Source of the DNA: Gordionus sp. m RMFG-2023
Lineage: Eukaryota > Nematomorpha > Gordioida > Chordodea > Parachordodidae
DNA: 64,000 nucleotides
Assembly (NCBI RefSeq): GCF_954871325.1
Contig: NC_088776.1
Coordinates: 3,355,985-3,419,984, forward strand
Reading direction: 5' to 3'
The notes beneath the pieces were generated by a model that did no database searches, was not told where the DNA came from, and saw nothing but the letters and a program-made list of their open reading frames with translations. Of the stretch, positions 13,001 through 28,000 are shown one piece after another (within the stretch, counting starts at the first letter, position 1; the number at the start of each line of letters is the position of its first letter). The position numbers and the translations under genes are program-made.

Positions 13001-16000
13001 GAGTTCGGGAACAAGTTCAAGGACATCGACGAATACCAGTGCTCGAATGTGGGGGTCTCCGTGGTCAAATTGTATTGGAAAGTTTGCCTCACCTTAGTCA
13101 CCTTGGTATCCAGCGATCCCCAGACTTACGGTTTTTTTTAAATTATTTGCATAAATTAATTGAACCACAATTTCGTCCCCGAACGAGTATGATATTAGTA
13201 GGAAAGTTCTGAAACACCAGATTACGGTTATTAATTTTTCTTTTACTTCTATTAGGACATAATCAATTTTAATCTCTTCCGGTGTTTTTTTAGGACCTTT
13301 AGTATGGAACCCCTTCTCCGCTGAGGATAGCGGCAAAGACCTAGAGAAATCGCTCGAATATTGCTTGACCAAAAAGGCGTCTTTTCCTTCGCCTAAAAAT
13401 TTTGCGATTAAATCGGCTTTGCGCGAGAGTCGAACCAATTCGCTGAAAAGTTTGGGAAACGTTCTGAAAGAGTTTAAATTGCTTTCTTCCATACCGGAAA
13501 CGATTACCGCCTCTTCATCTTCGGCCTCTAACAAGAAAAAGATGGCTAACTTAGGAACCACCACCCCCGATACTAATACCTTGGGATTGACAAGACATTT
13601 ACCGTATCTGGAAGACGTTATAGCTAGGCTGGAGAGAGCTACCTGCGGCTCTAATAGTTCCGCCCTTATGGATGTCGCTTATGATCCCAATAGCTGTGAC
13701 AGAAGAACCAAAGATATGGTACATTGTTCGCATAATGATATTGCTCGAAAGAGAAATAGTTTCGTTTTCTGTAAACCCTTAAGTAGTAAGGCGAAGAAAA
13801 AGAAAGTGAGTGGAGTGGTAGAAGGGGTCCATACAAACTCGCCATTTTATGGGAAGAATAGAAAGAAAATAACATAAGGTCATGATAAGAGATAACTATA
13901 ACAATTATAATAATAGGGCGCAATTTTTTTAAAAAAAAGAAAGAAAGAGATAAAGGAATAAAATGAATATAATACAATGTGGATAGGTATAGTCATAATC
14001 TGGCATAACTATTACAATTATGAGGTCCAAAAAAATATAATATCACTTCTAAACGATATTGAATCCACAGTGGTGTATGAATGAATCGTTTAAAGATCGT
14101 TTGCTATATTCTTTCCATATAGCCAATATTTTCCCCGGGGTATCTAATACCCCGTTATCTTCTACCCAAAAAACTATATCAGTAGGTGTCTTGCCAGATG
14201 TGGCCACGGAGATGCCCTGATAAGTCATCAGTAAAACTTCCAAATATAATGAACTTCCAAAGTTCGGAGGGACTTATATTATCGTGACAGGGTTTTTTTT
14301 TATTTGGTTATAAGGAAAAAGTTAGAAGAAGAAGAATATAGGAATATGGTTGAAAAGTTGATAAAATAAACTTTGGCTATGAAGTCGATATTCATGCGCC
14401 GTTTAAGATTGTTTTTGGTATTTTACGATTGTGTATAATATAATATTTATTTTTTATTTTATGTCACGTTTCAACCATAAGCGATGTTCTTATTTTAAAT
14501 GAGACGAATAACTATCGGGGAAAATGAAAAAATAAAACGCCTAATTATTCGCGATAATACCATGCTTCAAATATGGCCTTTGGCGAAATGTTCTTTATTC
14601 CTTGTTTTGTCATAGATTACCAAGTTGTTTTATTTTGAATAGGATATGTCGATTTTTTTCTTTATAACATTGGTTTCTAAAGATAGATGGTAAATATAAA
14701 CCATACTTGATCGGTTATCGGGTCGGTTTTGTATGAATATCAAAAAATACCGGATCAGTGTAAAGATCTGTAGATCGGCATAGACCCAATTTTTTTTTAA
14801 ACAAGGATTATATTAGACTTTTGGATGCAATGTTGTTTAAATATGAAGCGATATTTTATTCATTTAGATAGAATAAAAATACATATTTATGTTTAGGGGT
14901 AACGAATGAAAGAAAGGAAATTTATTAAATTAATTTTAATGTAGGAGGATTCCAATATTTTCTCGGCCGAAAGTCTCGTAATACTTCCGGCCCAAGCTTA
15001 CTCCAAAGGAAACGATATCATGGACGTTAGCGACGAGCCTCTTTCGAGGTTAGGCGTTGGGGACGCGTGGGATTTGATGGTGCGGAGATGGCCCGGTCCC
15101 GAAGAAAATAGCGCAATGGGTGGCGCTTTGAATAGCGAAATCAGTATGATCGATATAGGCAATAGGTATTACACGTATTTATTAACTGAAGTTCGGATTG
15201 GTCAAGATCAATGGCCCGCTCACCATCGGTCTTAGATTGACCGGTTGAGTGGAGTCCATCTTTAAATTTTCGTCCTGTTAGACCATGGACCGGACCTCGA
15301 CTCTTACCATCTTATAATATATTTTTATCTTCTTTAACAAAAAAAAATTGTATTAGCGATAAGAGCTTTCTCAAAGCGCTCGAAATTATTAACGAGACTC
15401 ACAAGGTGGGGTTCAAACTTTGCTCCTGCAGGCACCCCGACATTTTGCTTGATTTGATCAAATTGAAAAGCGCGGAGAACGGCACCCGTGGTACGATGGC
15501 TTTCGACGCTCATAATGCCGACCTAACTTCCCGATCATCCCACGGTGATCTCGATTGGTTATCTAATCTCATCGAAAATAATCAGCTGGATATAATAAAC
15601 GTAAAATATATAATAAACTAATTTCTTTTTTTCAGGACTCCAGAAAGAATCTAACCATAATTGGTGCCTTCCTTGACCCCAGCTTAAAAAACGTTTTGTT
15701 ATGACAACTATCTAGATTTTAATTTAAGACAATTTTTTTTTCCTTTTTACTTTTTTTTTGAACCAATCAACCAATCGAATTACTTATTTTGTCATTTTTT
15801 TAGCCCATTTTAGTTTAAAAAAAATATGGTTTATAATATTTTTAATAGTAAATCATAATAGTTATATTTATATATGACCAAAGTTATTATATCTTCCGGG
15901 GTTTAGCTGGGCCAAAAGAGGAGGACTTAATTTGACCAGATGGAATGAGGGTTTGGGTGTGTGAGGGGACAAGAGGTATCTTAGCAGAATGGGTGAACCA

Positions 16001-19000
16001 TTCTTTCCTTACCTCTCTTAATTCCTCCATTATCTTTTACTAATACCCTTACCCCCCCCCCCCCCCCATTTCATCGTCCACCTTCCAACTCTCCTAGAAA
16101 CGTAAGAAATGAACGCCTTATAAGTGAATCCAAAATTGAGGCATTTGTTACTTTTTTAAAAATATAAACGGAAATAATTTTTTTTTTCTTTTTGTAAAGT
16201 TTGAAATCAACAATTCTAATTTTATTTTTTTTTAAATTTTAAAATAATCTCAAGTCCTAAATTTGAAAATAAAATTTTTTAAAAACAAAACGTTTTAAAT
16301 ATGGCGGTAATCGCGTCTTTTTTTTTTTAAATAAAAAAAAAAGTCGAACGTTCTATTACAGAATCACTATTAATGGTGAAAAGGTAAAAATAAAAACTAA
16401 CAATTTGGGTGGGGGGGGGAGGGTATAAATATCCGGCTACCGCTATCGCTATTTGTTAAAAAAAAGTAGAGCGTTACCGCTATCGCTATTTGACAAAAAA
16501 AAGTAGCTCGTTATTATAGCTACTATTTTTTTTAAAGTAGCTTTAGCTACTTTTTAAGCTACTTTTTATAAAAAATTTTTTTTACATGATTTCAAAAAAA
16601 ATTATGTAATAAAAATAAATATTTATGGTAATTTGTTGCATTTTAATAATAAAATCATTTTAATATTATCATCCCCAAGTCTAGAGCGACGATCAGAAAG
16701 TATAAGTTTTGCCTTACTAAATAATCTCTCGACACTAGCACTTGAGGGTAAGGGGCGTATTTAGCCATAAATGTTATGCGAGTCTTTCTGCAACATTTAC
16801 GAGCAAAATCTCCAGGCTTGCCTAACATATTTTGCTAAAATATTGGAGGATTAGCCGTTTTTTTTTAAAAAAAATCTAGCCGTCTAACAATACTAGGTTT
16901 TAGTGATCTGCATCGGGCCTAATTTTTCAAGCCCGGCCCGGCCCGAACCCGAAATTTATTTTAAAATAATTTACCGGCCCGGCCAGACCCGAATTTATTT
17001 AAATATATAAATTAATTTTTTATAATTACTATAAATAAAAGACGTATGTTGTATAGCGTTTAGTTTCAATTAAATCAAAAATTTTTTATTTTACATTAAA
17101 AAATTAAAATATAAAATTGATAAATTTAGATATATTTAATAAAATTTTCGAGGTCCGATCCCACCCGGCCCGAACCCGATTATTTTAAATAGAATTAGGG
17201 CCCGGCCCGTTTGCAGACCTCTACTAGGGTTAAGGCCAATTAGGCCTTTTATCGAATAACAAATTATTCGCAATTATATCTGCACTATCAAATAAGAAAA
17301 GTAAATTCGATTTATCCTTTTCAATACGAATAGTAAACTATCCGATATGTTCAAATGATTCGATTACGAATTATTCGATTCGTGTTCGTTTTCGATGCTC
17401 TTCCAGTGCCAAATGGAACATACGGAAAACGGGGTCGGTTTGATAATTTCGTTGCTGGTTATGAGAAGGACTATATTTACCAAAAATTAAAACTAGGATT
17501 ACTTTACTAATAAATAAAAAAATGTTTACCTATGCAAATTTCTAGATTAACGATATATAGTAAAGAATTAAGACTTTTAATCTTTTATAATAACGTCAGA
17601 ATTTAATTTGAATGAACAAAAATTGTTTAAAACTATATATTTTTAAATATTCAAATTTTATTTTTTAAAATAACATAAATTGTTAACTTTATATTTTAAG
17701 AGTATAAAACCAATCAATTTTGCTTAATGTATAAAAATTTTTAATGTAATTTATATTAAGTTTTCCATATATTTTTTTATATAAATTATAACTGACTCAA
17801 AGGTTAACAGCAAAATTGTCTACAATTCATAAGATAGGTATTCCAAACATGATGGAATATATTTTCGGTAAAATCAGATTTTTAAATTTAACGCATTGCC
17901 GGAAAAACATCTCTTCTCTTCTCTTCTCTTCTCTTCTCTTCTCTTCTTCTTCTCTTCTCTTCTCTCTCTCTTCTTCTTCTCTTCTCTTCTTCTTCTTCTT
18001 CTCTTCTCTTCTTCTTCTCTTCTCTTCTTCTTCTCTTCTCTTCTCTTCTTCTTCTTCTTCTTCTTCTCTTCTCTTCTTCTTCTCTTCTCTTTAAAATACG
18101 AGTATCCCACTTAGGTGTAATATTGATTTCTCAATATTTAGGGCTCCACTTGTGTCTCCTCATACTTATCGGATAAAAATTCTAATCTTCCCTAGATATT
18201 TTACTTTAAACATTCTCGCCATTAATGGTATTTTCTCATTGTCCTTTCCATCGTCTTCGTTCGTACTTGAGCGTTTTGTTATAAATTATATTTAATTTCA
18301 CTTATCCCTTGTAATACCCTTAAATTTTCGTAATAAATAAACGCTATGGGGTCCAAAAGCCATTAAGGCCAAGGCACCCCACTAAAAACGTTCAAGTTTC
18401 CCGCTAGGGAAAAGGGGGTCTTGCCTTTTAGGAAGGAAATACACCAAACTAACTAAACTATATCATCATCCCAATTGTTCTATCTACAAATGGACACTTT
18501 AAAATATATTAAGCAATAAAAATAAGGGTTTTACAAACGAACCGATCGAATTTTCCCTTTTCTACTATAGAAAGGAAATGCAAATTATGGGCCCCTTCTT
18601 GGGAATCCAGCGAAAGGTATTATAGATTAAAATAAATTAAACCAAAAAACTTTATGAAAAGTTTCAAAACCGGAAGTGAGTCGTTGACATTTTACTCGAA
18701 CTCTGAACCGATATTCTCGATATCCACTCTGGTCATCGTATAAAAAAATGTATTTTATCTTTTATCATTATTAATTTATAAAAAAAAAAAGGTCTTACCT
18801 ATGGACTGCTTGTGCCGTTACCTTATGTCGGAATTGGAGGATTTTCAAACATCGGATTACCGTTATTCCAAATTTTCCGATCGCCGTGATGATTTACCGA
18901 ACTCGTTCGAGTTCCCTCGCGAACACGGGAACGGGTCAGAAATTTTTCAACTGCTCAAACTGAGCGGGGAGATATTGATAGCTAGGATGGATGCTATCGC

Positions 19001-22000
19001 CCCAGCTGGCGAGCAAAGTATTAAAAATGCAAAGCGTTGGAAGTCCCACTCTAGCCTCAAACACGTGAGGATCAATCAGATACTGGCCAAATTTCACCAA
19101 CTCGCCACGGTAATATAAAACTATCACTTGTTTACAATTATAGTTTTGTTTATTTTACATGTTTATCTATATATTTAGGGAATGTATGTACAAGCAACAC
19201 ATGTAGCGTTCCCATTTTCTTTGAGAGGAAGAAAAGTAAGGAAGGAAAAGAAAGAGAAAGAAAAGAAAAGAAAAAAAGAAAGAAAGAAGAAAAAATAGGT
19301 AAAAACCTATATCCTATTTTAAAAATAGAAACCTGGGTTGTTTAGAATTTTATCCAAAATTAGTGTTGCGGAAGCGTTCATGAACGGAGTTTGTTTCCGG
19401 AAAAAAAACTATAAACGGAATGTACGGCGTCTATTTTTTTGAAGTTGTACGCGAATGCGTTCGATTTATTTTTTAGAAACGCTTACGACACTAGCTAAAA
19501 TGTTTAAAAAAAATTAATTTTTTTTTTCTTCTATTAGATCATGATTGCCCCAAATATTTTAATTTTTTTTATCGATTCCAATAAATGTAAAAGGACCTAG
19601 CCAAGGGCGCGTCACTTCGCCATGTTTTCTATAGACCAAACGGTGATTCAAAATAAACAACGTTATTTATTCTATAACGAACATTCTTACTGAGAATTAC
19701 GAGGTCTATAATGCTTAGGCGTCAGTCTGAGCTGAGCTAAATTAATATTATCCGTCGTGATCTCGCTGATATCCAACATGTCGGGAAACCAAACTGTATA
19801 TATCAAGTTATATTCATGGGATACCTTCATCTTGCTCCAAGTAGTTCTTTATATTCTGTAATCAACTAGGATTTTTATATCCCTTACTCCTATAATGCTC
19901 TTCTACCAAACATATTAGCCGTATATTAAATGATTTACGGAGTGCCACATCTTGTCAAACTGTTAAGTTCATCTTCGACCCGAGGAGTCTAGCTTTGCAT
20001 CACCTTTAGCTCTCTCTGCCATTCACTTATAAGCATTTGTCATTCTCTATTTGGTTCTTACACGTTCGTTAAAATTATTATTGCTAACTGGAAATTACAA
20101 AACTTGTCTCTTTGATCCTTCACCCAGAATGCAGAATATCCACGAGATGAGGCAGCAGCGGGGCCTTGGAACTCATCTCGTTCTTTATCGATTTAATGTT
20201 AGAAACAACTATCGGCTTGATAGAAAAGGTGGGGAAATAATTCAGCCATGGATGGGTCCTTGTATAATAGATGGGATGAGATGAGATTGATAAAAGTAAA
20301 ACAAAAATAATTATTAAACAAAAATAATTATTAAACAAAATATTTATTATTTACGGAATATCGAGAAATTCTAACTGGGGAACAAATAAAAAAAACAAAG
20401 TTATATATATATACAGTGTTGTGCAGATTTGATTCAAAACATTTCTATATTTTATAACGTTTTTGTAAAAATTAATAAAATAAATAAAGCTTAATATTAA
20501 TTAAAATTATATTTAAAAAAAAAGTACAATGGTTTTAAAAAGTACATACAATTTTATTTTATTATATTTTATATATTATTCGGTCTAGAATTGGAGTGCT
20601 CCACTTTGCGTAAATGTTTTAAAATGGGAAAATCAGCATTTAAAAGTTTAAAATAAATTACAGGAAAAAGTTATTGATCAATTTTGACAATAACTTTGGC
20701 AAAGATTAATATTTTTTTAAATCCAGTTTTTATTTTTATATATATTTTGGGAATAAATAAGTTATTATATTCACTTCTAACTCAAAAATTTTGAAAATGT
20801 CGAGTGGAGCACTCCATTTATAGACCGTTGATATAATCAATAATAAAGCAGCTTTATAGATTATGAAATGATCGATATCCACCACTTCTTAAATATGTAC
20901 CTTTTAGAAAAATACATATATATATGAAAAGGTTGCAGAAATCAAAGGCAGAAAATAAATGTTATAAACGTATATTACGTCAATTTATTGATATTTAAAT
21001 TTAAAAAAATATAATCATCACATAATTCAAAATAGTTTTCTATATATATTGACAATTTAATTTAATGTAATTTATAATAAATTGATCTTTTTTTTAAAAG
21101 TTAAAAATAAAAAATTGAACATTAGTTTATTAAGTAAATTGATTTATAAAATATAAAATTTAATATTAGTTTATAAACAAATTGATTTAAAATATAAAAG
21201 TTGTTTTTTATAAAATTTAAAGTTTAATATTAGTTTATAAACAAATTGATTTAAAATATAAAAGTTGTTTTTAACAAAAAGAAAGAAACAATTCTTATTA
21301 CATTTGAAATATTTTAAGTTACGCCATAAATGGCTTAAGGATGTAAAAAAAAACAATTTTTTAAAGTTAATACTGTTTAACATTTCACACTTTTTTCTTT
21401 TTTTTCTATAATTTTTGTCGTTTGTCATTCTTGCTCGTTAACCTCTTCGTTGATCTTTTTTTTTGTTGTACGTTTTATCAATTTAGTTCCACACACAAAA
21501 AAACTAATTTTGTTTTAATATAAGGAAGAGAAAAAAAATTTATTATCAAATTTAATTCATTATAAAATTTTCAAATTTTCTAGGCAACACACTATTTCTA
21601 ACTGGTCTTTGAACGTTGCGATTCTGATCATTTACTTGTACATTTTGGTTTCTTGGTTCATCACCTCCCCTTCTAAAATTCAATGTATAAGGTGATGCAT
21701 TATTATTAACATTCGCTTAAAAAACTGTTGCACCGTTAGAAGATAGTTCTACATTAGTTGATCTTTTTTTTATTTGGTCCAAGTGTCTTTTTATAATTTT
21801 GTTCCCAGTATCTATATCATACAACAAATTTCCGTTTTGGAATTGTTTCATTTTATATTATAATTTTTTATTTAATTATTTTTATTTTTAAATTTTACTC
21901 CTTTATTTTTCAATTTGAACACTTTTTTTATATCATAATTTCTCTTTAACTTGTTCTTTATAACAAAATTTCTCTTTCTCCTTCCATTTTCAACATATGA

Positions 22001-25000
22001 TCTCCATATCGTATTCTTAATCTCCTTTTCAACATCATGATATTTAATCACCTTTGTTTTAATTTTCTTTTCCAAAGTTTTTTTAAATTTTTTATTAATT
22101 ATAAAATTTTTTATTTTATTATTTTCTTCAATTTTTGTTTCATTATTGTTTTTAATAACTATAATTTCTTCAATTGTTATCAAATGATTTATTTCTTCTA
22201 ATCTATAAGAATTTATTTTTTTAACAGATGGTATTATTTTTGGTACAGCATTTTGCTTTAAGCGAAGCTTGATATTGGTTTTTCCCACAAATTTTTTTAA
22301 AATATTTTTGAAGGCACTTAGCCAAGTTCTGCCAAGTAATGGACTCTTATTGCTATTAACAACGATCACTTGTAAATTTTTAGTTACTCCTTCATAATTT
22401 ACGCTAATTTGCGTCGTTCCTAATATTTTGATTTGATAGCCGTCATAGCCTGTTAATTTTAAATTAGATTTCTTTAATTCAGTGATGCCTGCGCTCTTAG
22501 CTATCGAACTAGGTATTATTGAGAATCTAGAGCCAGTATCGACCTGCATGATCGTTGACAGGTTATTCAATTTTAAAGTTACTTTATACGCGTTATTATC
22601 TGTGTTGTCTTTATCAGCATCCATATTATTTATGTCCAAGTTATACAAATTATATTCTTTTTTTTATATTTTATTATTATCATCCTCTTTTATTTCTTCT
22701 ATGTTTATGGTGTTTATTTTATTAGTGTATCGTGTTTGATTATTATGGTCGACATGATGTCTACAATTACATGCGTAACTTCCTCCTCGATTTCCATTAT
22801 AATTATTACTATGCCTTTGCGTGCATCTTGAAGTATCATAGCGTCTGTTGAATCCGTGATTGTAATCATAATAAAATCTTTGGTTATTATCGTTATTATA
22901 ACTGGTTCTATTTTCAAATCTTGAAAAATTATTGTATAATCCTGGGTAATTTGCCCTAACGTTATTGTAGTTACCCGCATTATAGTTCTGATGTCTAGGG
23001 TTGTAATTATTTCCCTGATAATTATTTCTTTGAAAGTTGTTGTTTCTCGTAGTCCATAGTTGTCTGTTATCGTTATTCGATCGTGGATTATGTCTATCGT
23101 CGTATCTGACCACCTGTTTGTTTTCTTCAACTTTCATGCCTCTTTGTCTTTCCAAATGTTTTACGCTTGTTTCTTCTTCAGTCTTTTCACTTAAAGAAAT
23201 GTTTTCAACTTTAGCTATTATATCTTCTTTTAATTCTGTCTCCTCAAAATCATCTCTTAAACTAAAGACTTCTGCTAACGTAATATTCTCTTTCAACGTA
23301 ATTTTCTGCCTGATACTTCTGCTATTTGATGAAATTTTTACTTTTTCAATGACTCTACTATCGCTTAACGAACATTCATTTTGTAAAATACATAATCTAC
23401 TTACCCAATTGATGTAACTTTCATTTTTACCTTGTACAGCTGCATTGAATAATAACAATTTCGAACTTGTAGATTTCCTCGGGTGTAATAACCTAAATTT
23501 TTCAATCAATATCGATGGATTGATGAAATCGGTAGGTGAACATATCGATTTGAGCTTGATGTATTCTTCGTCTGGTAGTCTTCTTGTGAAGGATCCTGCT
23601 TTTTCGATATCAGAGATCTGAGCATCGTTGAATATGTCTTCGAAACGACTTAGAAAAACATCGCCATTACCTGTGTATGTTGGAAATTCAATATTAATAT
23701 TAACGTTATTATTTGAGGTCTGTTTCATAATTTATAATTTACAATATCCTTGAATTTTTCTATTTTATAGTATTGGATTTTATAAAAATTTTAAGAAGTT
23801 AATTTATATTTAATATTTTAGAAAATTTTACTGCCACCATGAAAAGTCAGGCGTGTCTAAGTATAATTTACTTCCTCGTAGGCTAGAGGATTCACCAACT
23901 TTTAATATGATGAAACTAACTAAAGCTGGTACAGGTGCACCACGGAAGACCGCTTGTATAAAACATAGCATAGTTAGAGGAGAATCAACATATTTCGTTA
24001 ATAAGTGTGTTTTCGATGCATATAAAATATTTCTAATCAGTACTACACCTAAAAATATATGTTCTAATAAGATAAATATTGTCTTCTGTTGGCAAATCAA
24101 AGTATATAAAATTGCTGTTCCTAGTGACACTACATGTACGCAAATTATATATGTTTTGTCTATGTCGTTTGGTTGATTTTTAATTGCATTTCCATCACCT
24201 TCGAGAACTCTGGCGTTGGTCTGATTGAAAACATCAAAGTACAAATGTGCATTTGTACTAATGTACACTTGTTGAACGATGAAGGTTAGAACAACACACC
24301 CGATAGCAGCTGGAAGTAGAAGATATAACGGACTTCTAAGTGTTAGAAAAAACATACCTAGAATAGGTATCCAGCTAATTTTATGTAGGGGCAAACCTAG
24401 ATCTAAAGTCTTACTTGTCTTCTGTTGGTATATTTCTAAAGCACTACTATATATTTTTCCCCACGTCAAATGTCGTATTAGTGGTAATACTCCAGAAACA
24501 TACATAAAGATCCAAACACAGATAACAGTTGGATTATCAGCCGAAATGCTGGTATATGAAAAGGTGTCACTTAGATAATTAAATATTTTGGTTAAAGGTA
24601 GCAAATCCATACCTTTAAGAGCATACATGTCTTTATGACTATACGATTTGTCAAATAGCCTTGCACGTTCTAAATCATGTTTATCCAATAAATCAATGAC
24701 TATCTTATATCTTTCAAATAGAACTTCCATAAAACCACAATACAGAGTTGCTAAGAGAATGGCTATAACCCATAATAATACCATGAAGATCAGAAGAGGT
24801 CTGTCTACATACCCCCTCTCACCCCATGACAGTAATGTGGGTTGTAGAAATGCTACTTTTTGTTTTTCTATAATTTTTGAATTTATTCTTTATGGCGCCG
24901 CAAGAGAGAGGTTCATAGATAATATAAATAAATATGAAGCCAATGAATTAATGACAATTTTTTTAGCGTATTATTTAGCAAGAGATAAGGTAAAATTTTT

Positions 25001-28000
25001 AGATCCCATATGGTTAACTAGTGGTACGGAAGTGTATGAAACTCAACCAATAACACAGGGAGCGCTTAAAGGATATACGATAAAACCGCGCTATTGGGAT
25101 GAGAGGATTCTGGAACAGAAAAAATTAATTGATTACTCAAATATGTGTGAAATAGGGAGTAGCTTGCGAGGGGGTTTAGGTCCTTTACACATGTTTGATG
25201 GTTTCACCACTCTATTGAACATAAATTTTTTAAAAGAATTGTACAAAATGGGTGAGGTCTATATCCAGGACACTATGATATGGATTACTAATACGGATGG
25301 TTTCAGAGAAGAAGAGATTTTAGCTAGAAGAAAGGCTTGGTGGGAGAAAACATCCGTCATTATGTTTATGATAGTAATTTTCTTCATTTTAAAATATTTT
25401 CTAAAAACAACCGTCAAGGGTATTCAAGAGACAACGGGAAATCTGACACGTAACATGCACCCGGTTTACATTTTATCGATTAAGAGGTCTGTCTACATAC
25501 CCCCTCTCACCCCATGACAGGAATGTGGGTTGTAGAAATGCTACTGCAAAGATATAGATTACCAGGAATGCCATATGAACTTCACATATATACATTATGA
25601 TACCTCCTAAAATCGATAAAATGTAAACCGGGTGCATGTTACGTGTCAGATTTCCCGTTGTCTCTTGAATACCCTTGACGGTTGTTTTTAGAAAATATTT
25701 TAAAATGAAGAAAATTACTATCATAAACATAATGACGGATGTTTTCTCCCACCAAGCCTTTCTTCTAGCTAAAATCTCTTCTTCTCTGAAACCATCCGTA
25801 TTAATAATCCATATCATAGTGTCCTGGATATAGACCTCACCCATTTTGTACAATTCTTTTAAAAAATTTATGTTCAATAGAGTGGTGAAACCATCAAACA
25901 TGTGTAAAGGACCTAAACCCCCTCGCAAGCTACTCCCTATTTCACACATATTTGAGTAATCAATTAATTTTTTCTGTTCCAGAATCCTCTCATCCCAATA
26001 GCGCGGTTTTATCGTATATCCTTTAAGCGCTCCCTGTGTTATTGGTTGAGTTTCATACACTTCCGTACCACTAGTTAACCATATGGGATCTAAAAATTTT
26101 ACCTTATCTCTTGCTAAATAATACGCTAAAAAAATTGTCATTAATTCATTGGCTTCATATTTATTTATATTATCTATGAACCTCTCTCTTGCGGCGCCAT
26201 AAAGAATAAATTCAAAAATTATAGAAAAAAAAGTAGCATTTCTACAACCCACATTCCTGTCATGGGGTGAGAGGGGGTATGTAGACAGACCTCTTCTGAT
26301 CTTCATGGTATTATTATGGGTTATAGCCATTCTCTTAGCAACTTTGTATTGTGGTTTTATGGAAGTTCTATTTGAAAGATATAAGAAAGTCATTGATTTA
26401 TTGGATAAACATGATTTAGAACGTGCAAGGCTATTTGACAAATCGTATAGTCATAAAGACATGTATGCTCTTAAAGGTATGGATTTGCTACCTTTAACCA
26501 AAATATTTAATTATCTAAGTGACACCTTTTCATATACCAGCATTTCGGCTGATAATCCAACTGTTATCTGTGTTTGGATCTTTATGTATGTTTCTGGAGT
26601 ATTACCACTAATACGACATTTGACGTGGGGAAAAATATATAGTAGTGCTTTAGAAATATACCAACAGAAGACAAGTAAGACTTTAGATCTAGGTTTGCCC
26701 CTACATAAAATTAGCTGGATACCTATTCTAGGTATGTTTTTTCTAACACTTAGAAGTCCGTTATATCTTCTACTTCCAGCTGCTATCGGGTGTGTTGTTC
26801 TAACCTTCATCGTTCAACAAGTGTACATTAGTACAAATGCACATTTGTACTTTGATGTTTTCAATCAGACCAACGCCAGAGTTCTCGAAGGTGATGGAAA
26901 TGCAATTAAAAATCAACCAAACGACATAGACAAAACATATATAATTTGCGTACATGTAGTGTCACTAGGAACAGCAATTTTATATACTTTGATTTGCCAA
27001 CAGAAGACAATATTTATCTTATTAGAACATATATTTTTAGGTGTAGTACTGATTAGAAATATTTTATATGCATCGAAAACACACTTATTAACGAAATATG
27101 TTGATTCTCCTCTAACTATGCTATGTTTTATACAAGCGGTCTTCCGTGGTGCACCTGTACCAGCTTTAGTTAGTTTCATCATATTAAAAGTTGGTGAATC
27201 CTCTAGCCTACGAGGAAGTAAATTATACTTAGACACGCCTGACTTTTCATGGTGGCAGTAAAATTTTCTAAAATATTAAATATAAATTAACTTCTTAAAA
27301 TTTTTATAAAATCCAATACTATAAAATAGAAAAATTCAAGGATATTGTAAATTATAAATTATGAAACAGACCTCAAATAATAACGATAATATTAATATTG
27401 AATTTCCAACATACACAGGTAATGGCGATGTTTTTCTAAGTCGTTTCGAAGACATATTCAACGATGCTCAGATCTCTGATATCGAAAAAGCAGGATGCTT
27501 CACAAGAAGACTACCAGACGAAGAATACATCAAGCTCAAATCGATATGTTCACCTACCGATTTCATCAATCCATCGATATTGATTGAAAAATTTAGGTTA
27601 TTACACCCGAGGAAATCTACAAGTTCGAAATTGTTATTATTCAATGCAGCTGTACAAGGTAAAAATGAAAGTTACATCAATTGGGTAAGTAGATTATGTA
27701 TTTTACAAAATGAATGTTCGTTAAGCGATAGTAGAGTCATTGAAAAAGTAAAAATTTCATCAAATAGCAGAAGTATCAGGCAGAAAATTACGTTGAAAGA
27801 GAATATTACGTTAGCAGAAGTCTTTAGTTTAAGAGATGATTTTGAGGAGACAGAATTAAAAGAAGATATAATAGCTAAAGTTGAAAACATTTCTTTAAGT
27901 GAAAAGACTGAAGAAGAAACAAGCGTAAAACATTTGGAAAGACAAAGAGGCATGAAAGTTGAAGAAAACAAACAGGTGGTCAGATACGACGATAGACATA

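Larger units (their letters stand above)
15601..18791. other. INTS1 intron 19
   Basis: 3.19-kb intron. In order it holds a C tract near 16051-16066, a tract of AGTAGCT-type repeats (16430-16570), a hAT transposase remnant and a partial MITE. A G+C-rich MITE (16903-17223), a sequence also present at 54160-54260 (17790-17890) and a long CT microsatellite follow. No other host gene. Confidence 0.75.
21088..25481. repeat. Left arm of the palindrome
   Basis: Inverted copy of about 25611-30080. The outer 200 bp contain two to three tandem units of about 65 bp built on TTAGTTTATAAACAAATTGA, mirrored in the right arm. Confidence 0.92.

Noticed and set aside
14049-14243. 64-aa minus-strand frame in intron 17
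   Set aside because: No similarity, no splice partners and no flanking element; length is compatible with chance.
17816-18114. Ser/Leu-rich and Arg/Glu/Lys-rich open frames on both strands
   Set aside because: They are translations of the CT/GA microsatellite, not genes.
23037-23417. Cys/Leu/Ser-rich + strand frame over the gag gene (and mirror 27672-28052)
   Set aside because: Antisense shadow of the gag-like gene.
24648-24877. N-terminal part of the + strand frame starting [13 protein letters not shown] (and its mirror at 26211-26441)
   Set aside because: It is antisense to the membrane-protein gene; only the part nearer the centre has independent protein-like character.
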